Origin: Eumeta japonica
Taxonomy: Eukaryota > Arthropoda > Insecta > Lepidoptera > Psychidae
NCBI GenBank assembly: GCA_005406025.1
Contig: BGZK01000209.1
Coordinates: 372,001 to 436,000, forward strand
Direction: 5' to 3'
DNA: 64,000 nucleotides
The first letter of the stretch is position 1, and every line of letters starts with the position of its first letter. The position numbers were made by a program, and so were the translations under genes. Of this stretch, positions 57,346 to 64,000 are shown one piece after another. The notes below the pieces were generated by a model that saw nothing but the letters and a program-made list of their open reading frames with translations, was not told the origin of the DNA and searched no databases.

Positions 57346-58079
57346 GTTCCTATGTTTTATTTTTATCTTAAAGTGGACGATGATTCGAAAAATGGGGAAT
57401 AATAGTGGATGAAACAATATAGGGCTTTCTGGGCTTCGGCTGTTATTTGATATACGGTTAATGCCCCAGTTTATATGGAAGCATTATTAAAGGCCACGAT
57501 TTCTTACTTATGGCATTGACTCTAGTAACCTAAAGCGTTTATTGTCTTTTGACCTTAGAGAACGTAGCATACTGATTGGTATTTTATTGTATAGTATTAA
57601 GAAAAGGTTTATGGTCAGTATTTATCATATGAATAAAATATATGCAGACACCTAATCCTCACGGTATAGGTGGAGGATTCTTACAGCATAAAGATTGATG
57701 GTTGAAATCTACAATTTACTTAATATTGTATTGACATGGAAAAGAAATTTATATGTAGAATTTCATGAGAATCGGTAGAGAATGAAATTGTCGAAAAATC
57801 AGTAGCAAGATTTGACAAAGAAATACAAGAAATGAAGTTAAATAAAAGTTTAACATATGATGAATAACATTCGCTTTTCGTCGTCGTAGAAGAAAATTAA
57901 TTTCCGGAAAACTCTTTCTTCCATACTGGCCTGAATCATAAGGCGAATGGAGGTCGCCAACAGTTCAGTATCGAAATATCGTTGAATGTATAGACAATAA
58001 TATTTTGTTTGGAGTATCAAGCACAAATCTTTTCGCGTGTGGCGAAGCGGCGAGGCTGCGACGCGTTCTAAAAGCAACA
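57346..58079. other. No gene seen
   Basis: Minus frame 57850-58080 (76 codons) is unrecognised; its start lies in the GC-rich edge of the next island. Confidence 0.3.
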
Positions 58080-58345
58080 ATGAGCTTTAAAAGACCTCAC
58101 GGCGTTCTCGGAGACTAGATAGCTATCTAGGGCAGAGCGGCGCGCTCGCGGAGCTAGGGTATTGTGGAGTCGATCGCGAAAGTCCGACAGCGATAATGCG
58201 ATAGCGCGACACGCGCGCCATTCGCCGTCTAGACGGACGATGTGGGCCAGCGCGCCGTCTACGCCACGGCGGCTGTATGCAGGTAGTTTAACGTTTATTT
58301 TAGTTGGTTAGACGCGACCGTTATTAGACGGTTATGTTTTCGAAT
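58080..58345. promoter_or_regulatory. GC-rich unique island with perfect palindromes
   Basis: CTAGATAGCTATCTAG (58115-58130, 16 bp) and CCGTCTAGACGG (58225-58236, 12 bp) are perfect palindromes. CCGTCT/AGACGG recurs at about 58255 and 58327. The island is CpG-dense and non-coding in appearance. Confidence 0.35.
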
Positions 58346-58879
58346 CGAATCGGCATATCTGGTATCGATTATTTAGAAATGGAGTATTATGAAAAATTTG
58401 CGTAATTACGAGAAGGCAATAAAAATCTCCCCAACTAGTGACCTGCAGAGATATAAATATGTATTCTTAGAAACACATTACATTCTATAGCTGAAAGCTG
58501 TATCGAAAATATTAATGAAAACTGAAAAAAAAAATTATTTCGCGCTACGTAGATAGATGAAAAATGGACCTAATGAAATTGTTCCATTAGACTTAAAACT
58601 GTAATATATAAAATGATTAGTTAAGGGTTTAACTAACGTCAATTAATACACAGTTCGGTCGAACAGTATAACAAAACAATTCAATATTATGGGAGGGAGC
58701 GATTCTAACAACAAAAATATATACGTGATAACAAAGTATAACAAAATAAAACATATAGTAAATACCCTTGAAAACGATAAATTATTGTATAGATAATTAC
58801 AAGCTGTCATTTGTGGAAAATCATGATTTTTATTTTTGTACGCATTTATTTAACTTTGAAATGAATAGTCCATAGAGGG
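58346..58879. other. AT-rich stretch, no gene seen
   Basis: Nothing recognised. Confidence 0.4.
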
Positions 58880-60000
58880 TTTTGCCAAAAAATATCATAG
58901 ACTCAAAAATTATATTTTTTATTAATTACTAGGTACTATATCTTTTCAAAGTATTCACCTTGAGCATGTATACACTTCTACGTACGTATAAACCACTTGA
59001 AAAATATTCCTTTTTCAGATACTTCAAAAATTTCAAATTATAGGCAGCTTTACTCTCGAATCTTTTACTTATCAATTTTTTTTTTTATTTCGGGAAACAA
59101 GTAGTAATCGCGGGGTGCTAAGTCAGGGTAATATAGTGGATGAGGTAGGATAGACATATTTTTTCAAATAAAAAAAAACCAAGTGTTCTGGTGAAGGTGT
59201 GTGACGCGGCATTGTCGTGGTGCCAAAGAAGGTGCCGAATTCGTGACTTCAATCGCTTGTCACACCAATCCGATAATACCGCTGGGACATAAATTGTTAC
59301 TTCTGAATGGCATATTCAGAATTAACTGTTTTTTGATCTCCTACCACCATAGCAATATGACTGGCCTTACAAAAAAACGTGGCGGCCATTTGTTTTTGCA
59401 CGGCGATATTTTGTTGTTGTTGGTTCATTTTCAAAGCACGACATGGTAGATTGAGGTTTTATTTTGCGATCGCAGTTGTACCTCCATGCTTCGTCATCGG
59501 TCAGTATATCGTGTATGTTTTTTTTTTCTCATCTCCGTTGAATTTCTCTATCATAAATTGGCAGCAATCTACCAGAGGGTCTTTCTACCTCACGGTCAGT
59601 CCATGCGGCACCCATCTCGAGCATCACTTACGGGGAAAAATACGATAGTGAATAATGGTTTGCATCGCTGTTAATCCAATACCCAATTCTCGATTAAACC
59701 CTACATATGTAATTCTTTGGTTGTATTAGATCAATATTTCAGCTGCTTGAACATTTTCTTGGGTGACGGCGGTTGACGGTCAATCTGTCTTCGCTTCATC
59801 TTCAAAGTTTCACCGTCCTCTTTTAAACTCAACAAACCAATTAAAAACTACTGCTTGTGAATAAGCAAACTCACCAAAAAAATAAGGAAAATATTCTTAG
59901 GGTCACAAACCTTTTTTGTAATCATATCTAATAAATCACAGCACGAAAATCACGTAGCCTAAGTTCTATTGTTGCAAACGAATTCCCGCCAGATTTTCCC
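58880..60000 (-). mobile_element. mariner element, third subfamily
   Basis: Encloses the transposase pseudogene below. The length of about 1.1-1.2 kb fits mariner. Terminal inverted repeats could not be fixed by eye. Confidence 0.65.
58936..59960 (-). pseudogene. mariner transposase pseudogene (D34D)
   Basis: On the minus strand: a TAVTQENVQAAE helix region (about 59765), TDDEAWRYNCD with the first catalytic Asp (59481-59498), PQSTMSCFENEP, ATFF-like region (59380), HHDNAASHT with the second Asp (about 59214), LPHPLYYPDLAPRDYYLFPEIK with the third (59090-59145) and a GEYFEKI tail before TAG (58936-58938). The first two Asp codons share a frame. A frameshift in an A-run near 59165 separates the third. 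Spacing is D34D. Additional stops make it inactive. Plus frames 59201-59674 are antisense shadows. Confidence 0.85.
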
Positions 60001-60699
60001 AAAAATGATAATTTTAAAGAAAAACTATTTAAATTCAATTATATTACATTATTCAATTTATCACTAAATAAACAATATTTACGACGGTGTATAATTTACC
60101 AGTATCAAATTATTGAGTAAATAGGAAATCTAATTACTTTTGGCACACCCCTCGCAAAACTAATAGAAGGGTGTCAAAAGAATACTTTCGAATACATATC
60201 AATTTCAAAATACTACACGATTATAATAATATCCCTAACAGCTATCGTCTAGTTTGCGCACACGAACAACATGCTTACTCAAATATATTTGTCATAAGAG
60301 AAACACATGTCTTATACGCGCTGAATCCAGCTGTAACCCAGAATCTAGACATTAGTTTCGGTAGACGTGACCTAAATAAACACTCGGTTCTATTATATTG
60401 AACTCGGGTTTACGCCGTGTTGTAAACTTGATATGAATTGGATTCATTTTTAATTTTAGAGATGAATACTTTTAGTCGGCCCGGTAACATAAATCAGTAC
60501 CAGTAGTATTATGATATGAGAGTATGCATTATAATAAATGCACATTTATGCTTACAACGGCTACATAAATAAGCGATTTGTGACAAGTATAAAAATTGAA
60601 TATGAAATTTTTGAAAACGAATAGTATCCATATATTTAAAAATAAATAGCTGTACATCACAAGATATTAGAGTAAAAAATTTCATAATGCACTTTTTGT
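60001..60699. other. No gene seen
   Basis: CTTTTGGCACACCC (60138) and GGGTGTCAAAAG (60169-60180) are near-inverse, a small hairpin or terminal repeat trace. Frame 60171-60401 is unrecognised. Confidence 0.3.
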
Positions 60700-61161
60700 T
60701 TATAAGAAAGGTGATTTATTGGGAAACAACGATTTTTATATTTTTTTGTCTGTCTGCCTGTTCGCGCACGTCTTTGAAATTACTGAATAGAGTTTAATAC
60801 GGTTTTCACGGTACGAGCAGAACAAAGCCTTGTTGATTTTATTTCATTTAGATTGCATGTCACGAAAAATGTTATATTCGGTTGATATTGTACCAAGTCT
60901 TTATACTTTATAAAAATTCTTTTACATATAAAAATTTACACTACCTTCGAGAATTATAGTCCAAATTTTATTTTAATACTCACATTTGTTCTGACTTCGT
61001 ACACACTGAAACCGTGAGCTGTATTGGAAATGAAAACCGGATGGGGAGCAAAATCAAGAACCAGGAACGGACAGATGGAAGTTGAAAACGAAACGGTCTT
61101 TACATATAAAAGATCGAATATTTATTCTATGACCATGTGGGCGAAGCCGCAGACGGAAAGT
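60700..61161 (+). mobile_element. Helitron-like family B element
   Basis: CTGTTCGCGCACGTCTTTGA, GGTTTTCACGGTACGAGCAG, CATTTGTTCTGACTTCGTAC, then ATGTGGGCGAAGCCGCAGAC at the end, in the same order as 56385-56876. The final CTAG is eroded (AAAGTAA). The degenerate internal units are shorter. Confidence 0.65.
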
Positions 61162-61245
61162 AATTATCTATATATATGTATATATTGATAGATTTATAAG
61201 TAATTATACATACCAGTTGAAAAACAAACCGAAGAAAAGTTTGGG

Positions 61246-61275
61246 CTTACCTGAAACAGTAAACAACAGAGATTA
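61246..61275 (-). other. Recursive (ratchet) splice site candidate 2
   Basis: Minus strand: GTAATCTCTGTTGTTTACTG then TTTCAG|GTAAGCCC, with the junction between 61251 and 61250. GTAAT, one base from the CTAAT branch consensus, lies about 22 nt upstream of the AG. The pyrimidine content is good but less pure than in the site at 3742. Confidence 0.35.
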
Positions 61276-61735
61276 CTATAGTTGGAAAAAAAAATGTATA
61301 ATTAAGAAAGGAAATTGAAGAGTTACATTTTTTTCTAGTATAAGCAAAGGTCATCAATTATTTTATTTCAGACAATGGAAAAAATATCAAACAATGAAGA
61401 GATCACAATAAGGATATAAAAGTGGGTCGTCCAGCACGAACGTTATTACAAACCACGGCGACACAATCATATTTTACGCCACATCTTTTTTGTACGTGTT
61501 TAGCGGAATCAAATCCTTGATCAATCAAGGCAAACGTATCTCGTGATACGTGATTGATGGTTGGTATCAAGAGCGTACAAAATTGTAAAAAAAATTCACA
61601 GCTAAACACAAATTAAAGTAAAGACCTTCGTTCTGTTTTACTCCGACGTCGTATGCAGTAATGTCCTTGACTCGTTCTATTTAGATATTATAGTATATCG
61701 AAACAGTTTATATAGAAAATTAAAATTAGTCACTC
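61276..61735. other. AT-rich stretch, no gene seen
   Basis: Minus frame 61403-61609 is unrecognised. Confidence 0.35.
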
Positions 61736-61945
61736 ATGTACATATATAAGACTATGAACGAAATTCGTGAGTTTTTCAAAGCGGAACACGTCAACATAAG
61801 AAAAAGTGCACTCATTCCGTTACAACTCGAACAATACGCGGACGCTTTGCATAAAAGTAGAAAGGGTTACGAGTTTCATAATGACGGGCTTGTTGCACTC
61901 AATTCCTTCTTCGTTTTGCCGTCGACGACGCCACTTTCCCTTTAA
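61736..61945 (+). promoter_or_regulatory. Unique island with a 69-codon open frame
   Basis: The frame reads IREFFKAEHVNIRKSALIPL and ADALHKSRKGYEFHNDGLVA. No acceptor, no donor and no known domain. The less AT-rich composition contrasts with its flanks. Coding or regulatory status is open. Confidence 0.2.
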
Positions 61946-62149
61946 AGGCAACTTATAATCGGCGGGGTACTATTCTCGAGATTCTGTGATAGATAATTTA
62001 TAGGAAAAATAAATTAAAAAATTATAACGTGTATTATGATTTCAAATATCACACTTTTGATATTTCGGGATAGCGGTAAGAAAACGGATTTCAATAATAT
62101 TAAAATGATAATGAAATTTTTTACATAAACCGAGTCGACTATTTTGACG

Positions 62150-62325
62150 TGACAACGTCTTAAATTAGGTTGCGGCTGGGAGTCACTTATGAAAAAGTGT
62201 AACGCTCGGTAACGTAACGATGAGTCACCGAACGAGAGAGAGGCCCGCCGAATGCCTTGCGTCTCTCTCCCACTCAACTATGATCGGTCTGCCGCGCGCG
62301 CAGCACTAGAGAATTAGTGCATAGC
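62150..62325. promoter_or_regulatory. GC-rich unique island
   Basis: ATGAGTCACCGAACGAG holds an AP-1 site TGAGTCA near 62221. GAGAGAGAGGCCCGCC (GAGA-factor-like) and CTGCCGCGCGCGCAGCA follow. No coding frame of note. Confidence 0.3.
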
Positions 62326-62939
62326 TTGCAAATGTATTGCAAGTTATTGTATGTATATTTGTATATAAATACGTATGTATGTGTAAAGGTAAAAATAAAA
62401 TTTTGTTAATATGAAATTCAGTGCGAGATTCTTTGTATAAATTAATGTTTTAAATATAATTCTTTGTATAAATAAATGTTTTAAATTGTTACTATTATTT
62501 CATCCTTCTTCCTACTATACGAATGAATATTCACATTAAAATGATTTTACCATTCAAAGTCGTTGTCACGTAAAACTTTCGCCCGTATACCGACTTTACA
62601 GGCAACCAAATTTTTTTATATTTACTATTAAACTATGAATATTTATATGATAGAAAATTAATAATAAATGTATGAAAATATAAAGCTTTTTGAACGAAAC
62701 GAAAGCCTATTGAACGAAAGGTCAATAATCCCTAAGAAGGGCGGTGAAGACAAGAACGCGGATTGACATGTGAGAATTAAGAACAAAGTAACGGCAAGGA
62801 TAGGCAATTAAGATGCGTGTAATGTATATTGTTAATGCAATAAAATATCATACTACGTAAGTTTAATACATAAACCATTTGGGATAAATAGTTATCGTTT
62901 AGATAATGTATATATTTCATAGAAGGTTGACGAAAAGCC
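62326..62939. other. AT-rich stretch, no gene seen
   Basis: ATTCTTTGTATAAATNAATG-type segment is directly repeated (62428-62450 and 62460-62483). GAACGAAA...CTATTGAACGAAAGG is a second short direct repeat at 62693-62718. Confidence 0.4.
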
Positions 62940-63275
62940 TCTAATTATTCCGACTAACCGACTAGGTTGTGCCGACACGTTAGATATAACTTATCTGACG
63001 TTACGTCAGTTTAAGCAGTGTGGTTTTTTCAATCAATCGAACTCCGTTAAGGTATAGAGTATCATCAGATCTCGATCGCTCGTCGCGGAATCGACTCCGA
63101 GACCTTTCCAGCTGGAAATAGCACTCCGGTTCCGGTACACCATTGAGCCGGCGAGCGGCGGAATTTAGAATAGTGTGCCTAAAATAAGCGAGTGTTGCGA
63201 GTATACGGCCCGGATAGCCGCCCGGGCGGAACGCGGCGCGCCGCCGACACTTGTAATGTCACTGACGCTGTTGTT
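62940..63275. promoter_or_regulatory. GC-rich unique island
   Basis: Contains CTGACGTTACGTCAG (62996-63010), a CRE-like pair, CCAGCTGGAAATAGC, GTTCCGGTAC, and CCGCCCGGGCGGAACGCGGC. No coding frame recognised. Confidence 0.3.
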
Positions 63276-64000
63276 GCAAATGTAAATATGTAAAGACGGC
63301 AGGCGAGTGAACACATTAGATAATACGAGCTCTATAAGAGGAAAAGGTTAAATGTTCCGATTTTCGTAATGTTTCCCGTTCTGAATAATAAATGGTAACA
63401 CTTGCGCTTTCAGGTACCATGCATTAGGTAAAGTCATGGCACTGGCGTTCGTAATACAGCTAGATAGTCGATTTGAAGTTTATTTACTTTCGATTAATCA
63501 AAAAAAAAAAAATATTGCAAACATTTTCACAAACACGAACTAGGTCAAAACTTGAATCACTATTGCGAGAAAAATTTAGAAGATCGTGAGTGCAAAACAA
63601 GCAAAGCTAAGCTTGCTTAGTAATAAAACGTGGTATCGAGTAAATAAACATAAAACAGCTACGACTTTTTAAACGTATTCTCAGTATTTAAGACAGTGTT
63701 TCAACAGTCAAGATCGAACAACGTTGACTATTCACTCGTTCTAAGCGACGTGCTTACAACGGACGAGATAAATCAATAACGGGTACAGTGTTCCGATCGA
63801 AACAGCCATAAAGTGATCCATTTTATGGTTGTCCATCTGTATATATGTACATGTCAATGCGGAGAATAATATTCTCAGCACGTTGAATAAGTATTTAATG
63901 TAATGTAAATTATTAAACTTAGTAGATGCTTGCAATAAAATCGATCACCTTTAAATGATTGAAATGCTTATAGTATCGCACTTCTTTCAAACCTAGGTAT
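63276..64000. other. No gene seen
   Basis: AT-rich. Minus frame 63741-63935 is unrecognised. AAAACAAGCAAAGCTAAGCTTGCTTAG near 63595 forms a short hairpin (AAGCAAAGCT/AAGCTTGCTT, imperfect). Confidence 0.35.

Noticed and set aside
59201..59674. Three overlapping plus-strand frames
   Set aside because: Antisense shadows of the minus-strand mariner transposase.
1..64000. Endogenous viral insertion, rRNA or Hox homeobox exon
   Set aside because: I looked for reverse transcriptase, capsid-like, rRNA and homeodomain signatures in the frames I read; none was seen. Only LINE C-terminal tails and mariner transposases are recognisable.

Overview
The window looks like nuclear DNA of a lepidopteran insect (moth or butterfly). 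It is AT-rich and intron-poor in recognisable exons. It is littered with interspersed sequences that I recognise as typical of Lepidoptera: a repeat opening near 'GGCCAAGTGCGAGTCGGA' and closing in a 'GGAACCCTAA' hairpin, a second family closing in 'GCGAAGCC...CTAG', tRNA-derived SINEs, and mariner-type transposons. No protein-coding host gene, rRNA, tRNA, CRISPR array or viral insertion could be identified with confidence. Species and family names of repeats cannot be settled without a database.

Layout. 0-2.2 kb: two Helitron-like copies, a widespread lepidopteran repeat and a tRNA-type SINE. 2.2-9.9 kb: AT-rich DNA with a (TA)n cruciform, a recursive-splice-like site (minus strand, 3742), a GC-rich block with three successive open frames (4.37-5.09 kb), a long foldback MITE (8.2-8.5 kb) and a perfect 19-bp hairpin. 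10-18.5 kb: an intact-looking hAT-type MITE with 8-bp target duplication, a (TA)n tract, a candidate terminal exon (15.4-15.8 kb), a 3 x 101-bp tandem repeat and Helitron-like fragments. 18.8-20.1 kb: a Mos1-like mariner with a broken transposase. 24-33 kb: LINE 3' end, a family B element, a second mariner remnant (28.7-29.4 kb), several minus-strand candidate exons (28.2, 30.3, 31.0 kb) and a SINE. 37-50 kb: full-length Helitron-like copies (37.3, 40.5, 46.4 kb), LINE ends, SINE, a pair of homologous repeats (44.0 and 53.0 kb) and compound microsatellites. 52-64 kb: SINEs, two family B elements, a third mariner (58.9-60.0 kb) and a second recursive-splice-like site (61251, minus strand).

Between the repeats, short GC-rich, non-repetitive islands of 100-400 bp recur roughly every 1-3 kb. 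Many carry binding-site-like words (CRE, C/EBP, POU octamer, GATA, ETS). Together with the near absence of exons and two minus-strand CAG|GTAAG sites with pyrimidine tracts and branch-point-like motifs about 57.5 kb apart, the most economical reading is that the window lies inside a very long intron, or the regulatory domain, of a minus-strand gene, probably a developmental regulator. This is inference: no flanking exon is visible. The open reading frames reported as candidate exons are unrecognised and have low confidence.
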